Below are positions 23,479-34,219 of a stretch of DNA of 64,000 nucleotides, in pieces. Under the pieces are notes generated by a model. It worked only from the letters and a program-made list of their open reading frames with translations. It was not told the origin of the DNA and made no database searches. This DNA is from Skeletonema tropicum. Lineage: Eukaryota > Bacillariophyta > Thalassiosirophyceae > Thalassiosirales > Thalassiosiraceae. Both the position numbers and the translations under genes were made by a program. Where the stretch lies: the NCBI GenBank assembly GCA_037178625.1, contig CM074142.1:372001-436000 (forward strand). Direction: 5' to 3'. Within the stretch, counting starts at the first letter, position 1. Every line of letters starts with the position of its first letter.

Positions 23479-23799
23479 TTAAAGTATTCTTGTATCTACG
23501 TACGTGTAATCTAACACTGTGTAGGAGTGGCCATAGAACCGCTGGGAAGCTGGTTTGGAAGCAGACCAGGAGGAATTTGCAAGGGGAAGGATCCCATGAG
23601 GAGCTGTGCTTTGGAGGGAGTCACGGTACATCTTCGCTGCGTGGGGCTTGTTGGCTGAGAAGGAGAGTGGTTGGATGGGGTCGTCGCCGAAGAGGAATCC
23701 GCGGAACATTGGACCTAAGCCGCCATACGGGCAGATTGCCCACATTTGAAGGTGCTTGGCATCGGAATGGAGGGTGCGAAGAACGTCTTCTCTCGACAT
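23479..23799 (-). CDS. Small conserved-looking protein, unknown function
   Basis: 106-residue frame with balanced composition: MSREDVLRTLHSDAKHLQ, CPYGGLGPMFRGFLFGDD, FSANKPHAAKMYRDSLQ. A GTACGT donor inside the last codons (near 23511) could splice into the minus frame 23242-23436 after a CCTCAG acceptor, replacing the last few residues by about 50 Pro/Arg/Leu-rich ones. Several other AGs are possible, so the 3' end is uncertain. I do not recognise the family. There is no signal peptide or membrane segment. Confidence 0.45.
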   Translation of the reverse strand: MSREDVLRTLHSDAKHLQMWAICPYGGLGPMFRGFLFGDDPIQPLSFSANKPHAAKMYRDSLQSTAPHGILPLANSSWSASKPASQRFYGHSYTVLDYTYVDTRIL

Positions 23800-24215
23800 T
23801 GTGTCGGTGGTGACAGTACAACTCCCAATCGTCGTGAACTTCCTCTTTTCTGCTCTATGGTTCCCGTGGTGATATGTACCTCTCTAGTCTCTCTCTAGAG
23901 AGAGCTATGTCGCTCAAAACTACCGCAAAATTCGCTCCCCGAAAAAGATAAGTAACTTCTATCGAGTTCCGGGAGATCCGACCCTCAAGTGTTTAGTGCC
24001 GGTCGAAAACCATATTGATTCCTATGTACAATAGTTAACTTCATCACTCAAAAGGACCTAAACCGGGAAATATCTCCTCCAAACTAATGGTCTTTGGGCC
24101 CAGACGAAACTTAATTCTCATCCTGTAGGTCCATAGGATCTCTTTGATAACTCATTCGTTGTCTAACTCCTAATCTCTAGAGTTCAAAGTAATCATTTGA
24201 ACCCAGCCGTACAGT
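23800..24215. other. Divergent intergenic region
   Basis: This lies between the leftward small gene and the rightward glycosyltransferase gene and probably holds both promoters. A short CTCTCTAGAGAGAG palindrome occurs near 23895. Nothing else is evident. Confidence 0.4.
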
Positions 24216-25862
24216 ATGTTGTGGAGTCAACTTTGGTGCACTGCATTTTTTTTCTTGCCAATCTTTGCCAGTGCGGCCAGAAAGAACAGCATGATCTCCC
24301 TGAATAAGCCAATATATCGTCGGCTTCTGATCGCCATCGCCTTCGTTTCAATCACCATCCGTAATTGGGATGACACAGAGCTCATCCGTGCGTTTCGTAA
24401 CGCGTCAAGAAGGGCTAAATCAGCGACATCTTCCGCCACACCCGACGGCCCCATCACAACTGTTGCCTACGCAATCTCCATAACTCAATGCAACAACAAA
24501 TTCAAACCCTTCGACGCCGCCGCAGTTCTCAAGCGATCAATTCAGCTGAACTCATGGCCCAAACATCCGAAATCACGATATGCGTCTGAATTCTATGCCT
24601 TTGTCTTGACTGCCAATACGACGCAATACAAGCTACAAGCAGATCGATGTGGAACAATGCTATCTTTGGCAGGATGGAAAATCATCCCACAAGAAGAGCA
24701 GGTCTTCCGCAATCTTATAAAAGCACCACCAGGATCTAGTTTGAGAGGTGATATTGCGTCGGATGGGTGTTGTGGGATCTCTGAATTAATTAAATTGGCA
24801 ACGTACAAATTACCGCACGAAATAGCTGTTCATTTGGATTTGGATACATTGCTGACCAACCCATTTGATGAGTTGTACAATGTCATGCATTTTCCTCCAA
24901 GTACGGAGGAAGGCAAACAAGCAAGGAAAGAATTGGTAGAGGTGGTCGCACCTACTGATTTGAATCGACGGAGCAGTGGTCATCCGTCGCGGGGCAGTGT
25001 GAATGTTACTAAAGCTGAGGAAATGCTGTCAAATATTGTAGTCGATGCCTTTTACACCAAAGATTATAACATGATCGATCCAGGCAAGAAGGGTCATGTT
25101 GAGCATGTAGGTGTCCAGGGTGGGTTTCTAGTTGTGCGCCCCTCCCTGAAGAAGTATCTCAAACTGCGAGACATGGTGTATTCAGGAGAATTTTACGGTG
25201 GTCGAGACGGAACAACGAGCGGTTGGTTCAAGAGCGGGTATGGGCCACATATTTGGGGTGCCATGACAATACAGGGACTGTTAGGCCATTTTTTTGACCA
25301 CGTCGATCTGGAACATAGCGTCGAATTGAATCGATGTCGATACAACAATATCGCGGATAATGCACGTGTTTCTACCTTGTTTAAACCAAAGTTCCCGCGG
25401 GGGACATTGATTGATCAAGCACGGAATAAATCCTCACCGCGTTACAATTATAGAGATGCTGATTGCCGTGATGGAAGAAAAAAATGCGATGATGTGAACT
25501 GCCAACGCTTTCCAATTGAAAAGACTCGTATGGTCCATTACACTTACTGCAAATCACCTCTCAAATGCAACGAATGTAATTTTATGGAGACATACAAAGA
25601 AGTAACATGTTACTCGTTCATCAAGGAATGGTTTCGTGTACGGAGTACATTGACAGGGGAGGATTTGCCACATATGGAAGATGACGCGTTTAGTACAAAT
25701 GTGCAGTTGCTGCGGGAAGATGGGACAGTTGATGTGCACCAGGGCAATTGTTATAAGGAATATATGATGGGATTTTGTCAAGGAAGTGGACGAGATAAAT
25801 ATGTGCCTATGAAGCATAGAAACATGTCATTGTTGTCAGATGATTATACTGTCATTGTTTAG
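24216..25862 (+). CDS. Golgi-type glycosyltransferase (GT-A fold, GT8-like)
   Basis: Single-exon frame of 548 residues. A hydrophobic N terminus (LWCTAFFFLPIFASA, then LLIAIAFVSITI) fits a signal anchor, so a type II secretory-pathway protein is expected. From residue 85 on it has GT-A features: VAYAISITQCN, the central HLDLDTLLTNPFDEL with the DxD nucleotide-sugar/metal site near residue 207, GVQGGFLVVRPS, and GYGPHIWGAMTIQGL. The second half is Cys-rich (CRDGRKKCDDVNCQRF, CKSPLKCNECNF), suggesting disulfides in the lumen. This architecture is common among algal nucleotide-diphospho-sugar transferases. Donor and acceptor are unknown. Length and continuity suggest an intact gene. Confidence 0.72.
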   Translation: MLWSQLWCTAFFFLPIFASAARKNSMISLNKPIYRRLLIAIAFVSITIRNWDDTELIRAFRNASRRAKSATSSATPDGPITTVAYAISITQCNNKFKPFDAAAVLKRSIQLNSWPKHPKSRYASEFYAFVLTANTTQYKLQADRCGTMLSLAGWKIIPQEEQVFRNLIKAPPGSSLRGDIASDGCCGISELIKLATYKLPHEIAVHLDLDTLLTNPFDELYNVMHFPPSTEEGKQARKELVEVVAPTDLNRRSSGHPSRGSVNVTKAEEMLSNIVVDAFYTKDYNMIDPGKKGHVEHVGVQGGFLVVRPSLKKYLKLRDMVYSGEFYGGRDGTTSGWFKSGYGPHIWGAMTIQGLLGHFFDHVDLEHSVELNRCRYNNIADNARVSTLFKPKFPRGTLIDQARNKSSPRYNYRDADCRDGRKKCDDVNCQRFPIEKTRMVHYTYCKSPLKCNECNFMETYKEVTCYSFIKEWFRVRSTLTGEDLPHMEDDAFSTNVQLLREDGTVDVHQGNCYKEYMMGFCQGSGRDKYVPMKHRNMSLLSDDYTVIV

Positions 25863-26153
25863 TTTAGTGCAGGGGCAAGGTTGAGGATATATCAGAGCCA
25901 GACTCCAAAGCACTCCCGAAGAAGACCTCGAGAGGCACCCCCAACCACGTAAGAATCAAAAAGAGCAGATGGTACTGGCTTGAAACTTCGTTTGCTTGGT
26001 AAGGGCGATGCCTGGGTTGTGTATAGAGTCTAGATCCATTCAGACCTGCTGAGTTTGGACCAGCTTGTGTGGGGGTTATGTCCGTCACTTACTTGTGACT
26101 TCCTATACTATTTTAGTCTTAGGCGTTCTTGTGTGTGGAACCAATAATATGAT
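25863..26153. other. 3' flank before the hAT element
   Basis: No gene. It contains a short region without clear features, ending at the target duplication of the hAT element. Confidence 0.4.
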
Positions 26154-27644
26154 GATTTTACTAGAGGTTGGTCTCGTCTCGACTCGACCGAGACGAGACG
26201 GGATTTTTTGGGTCGAGACAGGTGTCTCGTCTCGGCACCCTCTGTCTCGGAGCATTTCGGGATTTTTTGTCATCACTTTCTCACAGCCAACCATGACGAA
26301 GAACAATTCGTTTCTGCGGCTGCTTCTGATTTCATCAGCACGATTCCAATCTCACATCATAACAAGACTCCCTTTGACACCGTTGGGTGCGTTCACAAGA
26401 CTTGTTCATTGGAGTTTGATTATTTTTTTGATAAATTCAACTCATTATCTTCATCTATTCTGAAATCATGGTCGATGCTATCACCGATGCCGATGCAGCT
26501 TCTACTGCCAGCAGGAACGAATCGTTGGAATCGTCGGGTGACGAAGACGATGATGTCAAATGCAAAGAGCGAAAACCATCGGAATCCTCGAGCGACGAAG
26601 AAGATTGGGATGACAAATGCATTTGCAACATTGGAAGGGTGATAATCCGTGTGTAGTGAACCAGGACACAAGCAGTTGAGAAAGTTTGCAATCCGTATGA
26701 ATGGAGCACATGAGGATTGGGCGCATGCATATTGCACAGACCATGTTCTTCATTGTAATGCAGTTCTGGCTTTTGAAGGTAAGTAGTAATTGAACATCAT
26801 TGCCATTATTGAATATGAATTGACTCGACCTTGTCTAATAAGTTGATGCAACTCATCAAAGATCTTATGGTTGATGTCGAGAAGTAGGCTAATACAAATA
26901 CAAATGATAATGGTGGTGAAGGTGGAAGTATTGCAGTACCGCAAGTATCTTCTAAATCAGAAGACACGAGCTTCGCTTTCTTGGGTGCATTTGACTTCGA
27001 CGACGATGCAGCAGCAAATGATGTCGAATTGACTGATGACAATATTCGGATCCGATGTGAAGCCCAGCTGCAGCTTACGAACTCCTGGAGCAAATGCCGA
27101 TGCAAGATGGAGAAAGAAAGTTTAATGATCCATTGAAGCGTTGGAAACAAATCGCTCACCAATTCCCTGAACTTGCAACACTTGCACGAGAGTACCTGTG
27201 AGATATTCCAGCAACTTCCGCTCCCTTGGAAAGAATCTGGAGCAGGGCAGCCAGAGTAATTGCAGCAAAGCGATCTTGCATTGATCCCATTGTTACTTGC
27301 CGCATCGATGCATCATGTTTGTTGAAGAAAATACAAGCCTCATCCGCAAAAATTGGGATGAACTCATGCCAGATGTCCCTTTGAATGAGTTTCTACTCCC
27401 TCCTTCTTTTGAGGACAAGGATGAGAGTGGGGATCCAATTGATGCTGGCCAGAACAATGAGTACTAAGTTGTCTAAAGAGTCCATAGTAGATAGTTATTT
27501 GTTGGTTTTGCCCCTTTTAATCATTGCTAACCTTCTTCATTGAAAATCTCGAGATATCCCGGGATCTCGTCTCGACGGACCCTGTCTCGGCTCGAATCTC
27601 GGGACAGTGCCGAGACCGAGACGAGACCAACCTCTAGATTTTAC
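26154..27644 (+). mobile_element. hAT-family DNA transposon, degraded
   Basis: The element occupies 26162-27636 (1,475 bp) between perfect 8-bp duplications GATTTTAC (26154-26161, 27637-27644). The ends are perfect 20-bp inverted repeats starting TAGAGGTTGGTCTCG. The subterminal 80 bp on each side are packed with GTCTCG/CGAGAC hexamers, typical of transposase-binding sites. Inside, remnants of a hAT transposase lie on plus: CTDHVLHCNAV near 26740 and the dimerisation-domain block NDPLKRWKQIAHQFPELA followed by IPATSAPLERIWSRAAR and AAKRSCIDPIV near 27150-27290. Stops and frame changes show it is inactive, and the length indicates internal deletion. Confidence 0.93.
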
Positions 27645-27741
27645 TCTATTTCCGATTTCCGGTCTCATTCGTCATCATCATCTATCTTCTATCTATCTAT
27701 CATCTCTTGTGCCCCTAAAGCATCTGGAGAATGCTCTGCGA

Positions 27742-27826
27742 TAGCAAGAAGATATTACTCCTCTCATACTTATAATAGCGCAGGCAACGTCTACTGAATA
27801 AGCTCGCGGCTGTGTTAACTGTTCGC
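27742..27826 (+). repeat. Dispersed repeat in the Ycf49-like gene promoter
   Basis: Near-identical to 19576-19669. It ends 5 bp before the ATG at 27832, so it forms the immediate 5' leader. It may carry promoter or 5' UTR elements. Confidence 0.85.
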
Positions 27827-27831
27827 CCATT

Positions 27832-29166
27832 TTGATGATGATGGTGATACCGCGGCTCCAGCTCCTACTAATAATAGCGCTATTATGCGCTGCCGTCGTC
27901 ACAGTCGATGCATTTGCTCATCCCATCGCAGCTACGAGGCACTTCACTACAACAGCTACTACAGCTACGGCATACAACATGATGCCAATGTCGGACGTAC
28001 TGCAAATTACAATAATGAATCTTGATCAACTCAACAACTCAATCCTCACAATGGATCAAGCTGCGGCAGAGACACTCGCTGGACCCTTCTTTGGCCTATC
28101 TCTTTTCCCGTACCTCGCATTCCTCTATTTTCTCAATGTACCTCAGAATGAGACGCCAAAGGGAGTCACTGTTGGATTTGCGACTTGTTTGCTCTTCGTA
28201 TTCTTGACAATACCGGCGGCTATTGGGGCCAAGGTGTGGTATGGCGTCAGTCTTGCTGATAGTGATTGGTTACATGGAAGTGCAGAGTCTCTACTGACGG
28301 TGACGAACTTGGTGACGGTAATTGCATTCCGACAAGCTTTGAGTTACAAGGAGCAAGAGATGGATGGTGTAGGGGCATCAATGCCAGAGAGTATGGTGAG
28401 CTACCGACCAATGGTCAATCTAGTGGGAGTTCTGACGGCACTGGCTGGGCTGACTGCATTCGTCCCAGGACTCATGGGCGCAGATGTTCATACGCCATAT
28501 CTAAATGGATTTATGGACCTTCCATTTCAATCAAATGCCAGGCATTCAGAGCCAGAAAATGCATTGACAGTTGCTTGTTGGATAATTCACATTACGAGTT
28601 TGGTTGAATTTCTCGTTGCAATGGGCTTCTGCTGGAGGTGGGCAGATGTTTCTAACAATTCTAAATGGAGGGGACTAACGTGGGGACTGCTTCCGTTGCA
28701 CTCTAGTGGAATCACAGCTTGCACATACCATTTATTTTACAATTCTATTCCAGTGCTTGTCCCTCTACAAGCCATGCTGACTTGCCTGGGTAACACAACG
28801 GCAATGTTTGCAGCGTACAGGATTGCAATCTCTAATGGATGGAGTGCTCCGTGGGGAGATATTCTTGTATTGAATGAGGACAATGACACCAATACAAACA
28901 TACAAGAAGAGGAATCTCAGTCATTGGTTGGATTTGAAGATCTTGGAGATGCTCTAGCAACTGACAACGATTGGACGTTTCTCGCAAAACTGTTTGCTGG
29001 GTGTGCAGTTGCTTCATATTTAGTCAAATATGGCGAATTGTGGTTTGACTTTCCATTTGAAAGTGAACTGTATCTGTCTCTTGCTATCATTTTCATTCCA
29101 TCGCTATTGAATTCCTTCAAGTGGTGGAAGCGAAGCCAGGATCCAACGTTTGATGGCTGGTTTTAG
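27832..29166 (+). CDS. Plastid membrane protein, DUF3593-DUF2499 (Ycf49-like) fusion
   Basis: 444 residues, single exon. The N terminus is a signal peptide (LLLIIALLCAAVVTVDA) followed by FAHP, the Phe-at-+1 ASAFAP-type motif, and a Ser/Thr-rich transit stretch, predicting import into a complex plastid. The first domain (about 80-180) has LFPYLAFLYFLNVPQNE, IPAAIGAKVWYG and DWLHGSAESLL, characteristic of DUF3593. The second (about 195-340) has HITSLVEFLVAMGFCWRWAD, KWRGLTWGLLPLHSSG and ITACTYHLFYN, characteristic of DUF2499/Ycf49. In plants and cyanobacteria these usually occur as separate proteins of photosynthetic organisms with unknown function. Six or more membrane segments are visible. 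The C terminus adds two further helices. Confidence 0.86.
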   Translation: MMMMVIPRLQLLLIIALLCAAVVTVDAFAHPIAATRHFTTTATTATAYNMMPMSDVLQITIMNLDQLNNSILTMDQAAAETLAGPFFGLSLFPYLAFLYFLNVPQNETPKGVTVGFATCLLFVFLTIPAAIGAKVWYGVSLADSDWLHGSAESLLTVTNLVTVIAFRQALSYKEQEMDGVGASMPESMVSYRPMVNLVGVLTALAGLTAFVPGLMGADVHTPYLNGFMDLPFQSNARHSEPENALTVACWIIHITSLVEFLVAMGFCWRWADVSNNSKWRGLTWGLLPLHSSGITACTYHLFYNSIPVLVPLQAMLTCLGNTTAMFAAYRIAISNGWSAPWGDILVLNEDNDTNTNIQEEESQSLVGFEDLGDALATDNDWTFLAKLFAGCAVASYLVKYGELWFDFPFESELYLSLAIIFIPSLLNSFKWWKRSQDPTFDGWF

Positions 29167-29560
29167 AGGAGAAAAGTGATTTGGAAACACAACTCAAACT
29201 GTTACAGTGTGGGGCTATCATCTATTCATCATCGCAGAATACTTTTCACCATAAGAATCGAATAGATAAAGTGTCTCCATGTTCTTGCAAGGAATCAATT
29301 GCTCTCTGTTGCACACTCTCAGCACTTTCCGCTGCCGCAATTCTTCTTCTCTCCCACTGCACGCACAATACTATCTCACTTGCTACTTTCACTTCTAGGA
29401 GTATCTCACTGTACATTATTACTGCTTATCCCTTCGTGGGGCTCCGTCTACTTCTTACTTATTGTGTAGATTATATATAGCGCTTCGCGTGTGTATTGTC
29501 AAAAACAAGTGTTACACTGTGAATCGACATTTTGAGAAGATTCACGCACCGGCACTCTCG
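29167..29560. other. Intergenic region
   Basis: 3' flank of the Ycf49-like gene; no gene seen. A 99-codon frame at 29181-29480 is hydrophobic and unsupported. Confidence 0.4.
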
Positions 29561-31512
29561 GGAAGATCCCCGATGAGATGAGACCTTTAGTGTAATTGCA
29601 GCGTGTAACTTTTGTCACTATCAGTGCGACATACTAGAGGCCTTGTTTGGCGATAACAAGAAAGCGGTACTCGATGCTGTCGCACCAGGACACTCCGCAG
29701 GGACACTCCAAGGACACTCCGCAAGGACACTCACAAGGACACTTACAAGGACATTTGCTAAGGACACTCACAAGGACACTCGCAAGGACATAGCGAGTGT
29801 CCTTGAGTGTCCTTGAAAATCTTGAATGTCCTTAGTGTCCTTGATGAGTTTCCTTGGCATGTCCTTCTCGCCATTATTGAACCACACCATGGCCAGATGA
29901 CACTCAAGGACACTCGCTGCGACTCTCTAGCGGAAGCAATATCGACTTGAGAACTTACTTATGCTGCAGCCGTCAATACTACATATAGTCATAACTGCTC
30001 TCGCTATCATCTTTGGAGAAGCGTATCTAATCAGAAGTGCGAGGAAATTGCTCTGAAAGTTCAAGCTCGTTTTGTGTTCCTTCAGCTCTCGCTCCGATGT
30101 CGACACACAAACTCACACAAAGCAAGCAGTCAGCAACAAATGAACGGAAAAGAATGGAAGGCAACAATGGTCATCTTCGCAGATGTCCTTGCAGATTCTG
30201 ATCGATTGGGTGAATTTAATCATTGGCTATTCGACAACACCTCACAGAATACGAAAATAGACTATATGCAAATATTTGCGGTTCACATAGATGCAGCATT
30301 ACATAGAGAGGACCAGTACTAGCAGCCAACGAAGCCTCCTGCAGCGCGGCGACGCATTTAATTATCACTAGCCGTGACGCCGAAGACGGCAGTGAATGAT
30401 AATAACAACAATAATGACAACACCAGTAGCACAGTGACGCTGTCGTAGAAGTAGTAAATAAATACAAACAGTGTCAGACCAGAGAGTAGACACGTACAAA
30501 TCACCAGAGGGTAGAAAAATACAAATCAAGTAACAGTCAAGTGGTAATAGGTAGAAGGTTAAGATGAAAAGCAGCTCTAATGTCGGATGCAATCACTCAG
30601 CGTATGAAGAAGAGAGGGAGAGATGCCTACAATAGAAGGTACGGATCAGAAAACGATTTGAAACGACAAGGAATCACTTTTACACATAGATCGACTGGCA
30701 TGACAATCAATCATAACCTCGAGGAGGCTTAGACGAAGACATCTGACGCGATGATCGCATCACATGCATTCCAGCGAGGACGGATCAGAAGACGCATTGA
30801 AGCAATTCTTTGACAGCATTCTCCCAAAAAGTACAGCATCAGCCGAGAGAAACGACGAAGCATCACAACTTGATTGATATCAAGAACACAAACGAGCAAT
30901 ACTGGTAGGTATACAGTGTCTTTGGGGTATTTGCTTGGGTGCACAGTGGAGGTCATGGGGTCATGTGCAACGTATGGTACAGATGGATCTGATGATGTGG
31001 TAATATACCCTCTACTGAGCATGTGGCAATAATGTAAAGCATCGCAAGGCACAGAATGGGGCCGAATAAAGAATGACAGCAAATAACACGAGCTAAAGCT
31101 GGTGTAACTAGCTTTAAAGCTAGTGAAATCAAAACATAGCTTACATCAACATGCTCCTACCCTTTCGCCTCCTCTTTCCCCCTCCTTTCTTTCCTTTCTT
31201 TGTGCAGCTTTTCAGCTGATCCGGCTGCGCCGGATCAAAAATACACCCAGCGACAGCTATCAAGTATCTGCCAATTATTGAACCACACCATGGCCATGAT
31301 GACACTCAAGGACACTCGCTGCGAATGTCCTTGTGAGTGTCCTTGTGAGTGTCCTTTGAGTGTCCTTGGAGTGAGTGTCCTTGGTGCGACAGCATTGAGT
31401 ACCGCTTTCTTGCGTTGAGTCGCCAAACAAGGCCTCTAGTATGTCGCACTGATAGTGACACAAGTTACACGCTGCAATTACACTAAAGGTCTCATCTCAT
31501 CGGGGGTCTTCC
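29561..31512. mobile_element. Foldback-type element with long inverted repeats
   Basis: The outer ends are inverted: GATGAGATGAGACCTTTAG and TAATTGCAGCGTGTAACTT (29571-29615) recur as reverse complements at 31450-31500, and homology continues inward through GCGACATACTAGAGGCC and CAAGAAAGCGGTACTC for more than 130 bp. Each arm then enters a cluster of AAGGACACTC units (period about 11-16 bp) in both orientations and ends with a CACACCATGGCCA block facing inward on the left. The arms total about 350 bp (left) and 250 bp (right) with roughly 1.3 kb between. The middle has only short frames (30074-30322 plus, 30729-31082 minus) without known domains. No clear target duplication was found. It is probably a non-autonomous MULE- or foldback-type element. 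Confidence 0.75.
29680..29860. repeat. AAGGACACTC repeat cluster, left arm
   Basis: About ten AGGACACTC-like units run forward from 29687 to 29790, then switch to the inverted form GAGTGTCCTT until about 29860, so the cluster itself can fold back. A matching cluster sits at 31295-31385. Confidence 0.85.
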
Positions 31513-31564
31513 ACACTCAGACAAAAATCAAAAACCGAACTTCTTCCACATCCATAGTGAGTTT

Positions 31565-31616
31565 TGAGATTGAAATTTCAATCTCATCCAAAATGAGATT
31601 GAAATTTCAATCTCAT
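31565..31616. repeat. Tandem pair of perfect palindromes
   Basis: GAGATTGAAATTTCAATCTC is its own reverse complement and occurs at 31566-31585 and 31595-31614. Perfect symmetry extends to 22 bp in the first (31565-31586) and 24 bp in the second (31593-31616), with a 6-bp spacer. It lies 52 bp outside the foldback element. Confidence 0.9.
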
Positions 31617-32080
31617 CTCTTTTTCTAGTGTTTACGTAACATACGCGCGTATAATGCACATTAAAGTCAAGAAAAGAAAATTAACACTAGTCTAGAATTG
31701 CTGCTCCATTCATACATCATGACGGAGATCTCTCCGTTTGCCTATAAGTATGTATGGAGAGAACCATAAATGAATACATCATTAGCCTTATCATTTTAGC
31801 ACTAGATCATCTCACAGAATCATTTAGCTGGGGCTGTCAATGTGTCCGGAGTGGAGAGGCATCGGATGAGGAGGAAGATGATGCAACTATCGTTTCCAAC
31901 TGATCATCTTCTTCCTTTTCATTAGTGTTGCAAGTGCAAGGAGTGTGCAACAACTTTCAATTGATTGCATTGTGTATTCTTTCTGTATTCATGCATCGAG
32001 GAACTGTCATCACAGAGGACGTTAGTGTGTAGACGACGATAATCTGATCACTAACATCAGAACGTATTATTGTTGAGAGT
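31617..32080. other. Upstream region of the aspartoacylase gene
   Basis: No gene. AT-rich; probably holds the promoter of the gene at 32081, but no motif can be assigned. Confidence 0.4.
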
Positions 32081-33696
32081 ATGGTGCCTTCTTCATTGAG
32101 TTGCGCTCATCGGGCAGTCCTACGCACTGCCGCCTTGTCTCTCCTCATGACAGCGCTGCCGTCGTCAGCGTTTGGAACTGCCATGTTTTCCGCCCTTGCT
32201 GCATCCACCGCTCACACTTTTCGACCAAAGCAATTGCTACGGCCGCTATCGATAAGAGGGGGGCAGCAGTTGGCTAGAAATTTGAGCAATGGAAATAACA
32301 ATAGCGGCGATGATGCAATAACAACTGTTACAAAAACGTATCCCCGTGCTCCCGGGTTTACCAACTCTCCTTTTGCCGTGCCAGTCAAGAAAGTCACAAT
32401 CGCCGGTGGGACGCATGGCAACGAATATACTGGCGTCTGGTGTATAAAAGCAATTGAGAAGCAGCGCGAAAGCCTTGCGGATGAAGCTGAAGAAACTGCA
32501 GGCGACGGAAATCCGATCAACATTTTTACCCGTTATCCTACTCTTGATATTGACACCCTTCTTGCCAATCCCATGGCATACATGGCTAATAAACGCTTCG
32601 TGGATACGGACTTGAATAGAGAATTCAGCATGGAGAAATTGAAAAGGGTCAAAGTTAACGAGGAAACGTTAGAGCTCTGTGACGTCCAGCAAGAATTCTG
32701 CTCCGAAGATGATGCAGCACTTTCACCTTTGCCCCACGAAGCGATAAGAGCAAGAGAGGTCGAAACGATTTTAGGACCGAAATTCACGGAGTCGTCATCA
32801 CCAAACGACGATGCAGCTTTTCCGGATCCTCGCATGGATGTTGTTATTGATCTGCACACGACCACTGCCAACATGGGAATATCGCTCATAATCCCAGAAG
32901 GAGATGCTTTAATGAGCGCTGCTGCGGCATATGTTCTCGATAAATGCAAAAGAGAATACGGGTATGACAATGTTCAATGCTGCATGCATGCCTTGCCTAA
33001 AAGACAAGATCGAATGAATTTGAGCTCATGCGGTAGACATGGCTTCACTATTGAAGTTGGCCCAACTCCACAGGGAGTTATACGGCACGATGTTGTTGAA
33101 AAGACGGAGGCTGCATTGCATTCATTGCTAGAATTTTTTCATTTGAGGAATCTTGAACTACAAAATGGTAACGATGCAAATGCCAAGTCTGTTTTAGATA
33201 GCCTACGAGATACATATCCGGGTGGAATTGTTCCATGTTATAGATCAGCGCCTGCTGTCCGTCCTGGAGAATTGTCGGGCAAGATCTCTTGGCCGAATGA
33301 TCCTGAGAACCCAAATTTTCCCGCGGTAGTGGTACACAAATCAATTCAAGATCGTGATTTTGAGCCTCTAAGAGTTGGAGACCCACTTTTTGTGGATTTG
33401 AATGGAAAGGTAATACCTTATGATGGGAGTCACGGCGAAGAAGTCCATCTGATTTTTGTAAATGAGGGAGGTTACTAGTGAGTATCAGAGCGATAATGAT
33501 ATACTTTCTGTGATTGACGTGATATCCCATCTCTAACACGCTTCGTTATCACACTAGCTACGCTTCGTCGGGCACCGGCATTGGGGTGGCAGTGAAGAGT
33601 GAATTTGACTGGCAGACAGGTTACTTTGTCATTGAAAGTGACGATGAGGGCGGTAACGAGGAAGTGATTATCGAAGAGAAAGACAGCTACGAGTAG
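32081..33696 (+). CDS. Aspartoacylase family metallohydrolase, predicted plastid-targeted
   Basis: Exon 1 is 32081-33477, with an 80-nt GTGAGT...CACTAG intron; exon 2 is 33558-33696; total 511 residues. Without splicing the frame would stop at the donor. Aspartoacylase motifs are complete: zinc ligands in GGTHGNEYTG, substrate-binding DTDLNREF, third ligand in VIDLHTTTANMG, catalytic Glu in FTIEVGPTPQG, and the C-terminal FVNEGGYYYAS junction. The enzyme class deacylates N-acyl amino acids such as N-acetylaspartate. The N terminus (LLMTALPSSA then FGTAMF) fits a signal peptide with Phe at +1 and a Ser/Arg-rich transit region, implying plastid import; this is inferred. An acidic extension of about 40 residues ends the protein (ESDDEGGNEEVIIEE). 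Confidence 0.88.
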
Positions 33697-34219
33697 GGGC
33701 CTTTAAAATCAGTATTTACACGCACAAAGCCTTGGACCTGGCAGACTATCGACGACGAGGTTGCACAACAGCCATGGATTATTGATGATTTTCACTCAGA
33801 TAGAACTCAACATATCATAAGAGGATAGTATCTTCACTTTTTTTACCACTTCCGAGCAAACATTGCTTTGTAGCTTCTTTTGCAGTGATTTGTCATTTGG
33901 AGCTTCGAATAAATAAGAAGGTAAAGATCTCAGCTAAAAAATGATCACTCCTGTGGTAGCCTCACCAATTTCGATGAAACATGGCAGCGGGCATCAAACA
34001 TTGTAGCTCTGAAAATATCCCTCTAACTCTATCGCCGCCAAGTAAAATAGGTCAATGTCAAGAAGGCTGTCGTGGCTTCTTCTGGAGTGATTTGTTCAAT
34101 GAGACTTCTAATACAGATTGACTCTCATCAAAAAAGTACTAGAAAAATATAAAAAAATGTCCTAATCGGAATTGATCTCTCCTTTGTGGTAGAATAGCAA
34201 GATTGGGATAAACTATAAG
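33697..34219. other. Intergenic region before the satellite
   Basis: No gene. A GTAGCTTCTTTTGCAGTGATTTG block near 33870 recurs in diverged form at 34075 and 37390, so diverged repeat edges extend on both sides of the satellite. Confidence 0.5.

Noticed and set aside
31208..31235. GATCCGGCTGCGCCGGATC hairpin as a bacterial-type terminator
   Set aside because: The sequence is eukaryotic and lies inside the foldback element; no transcription unit ends there.
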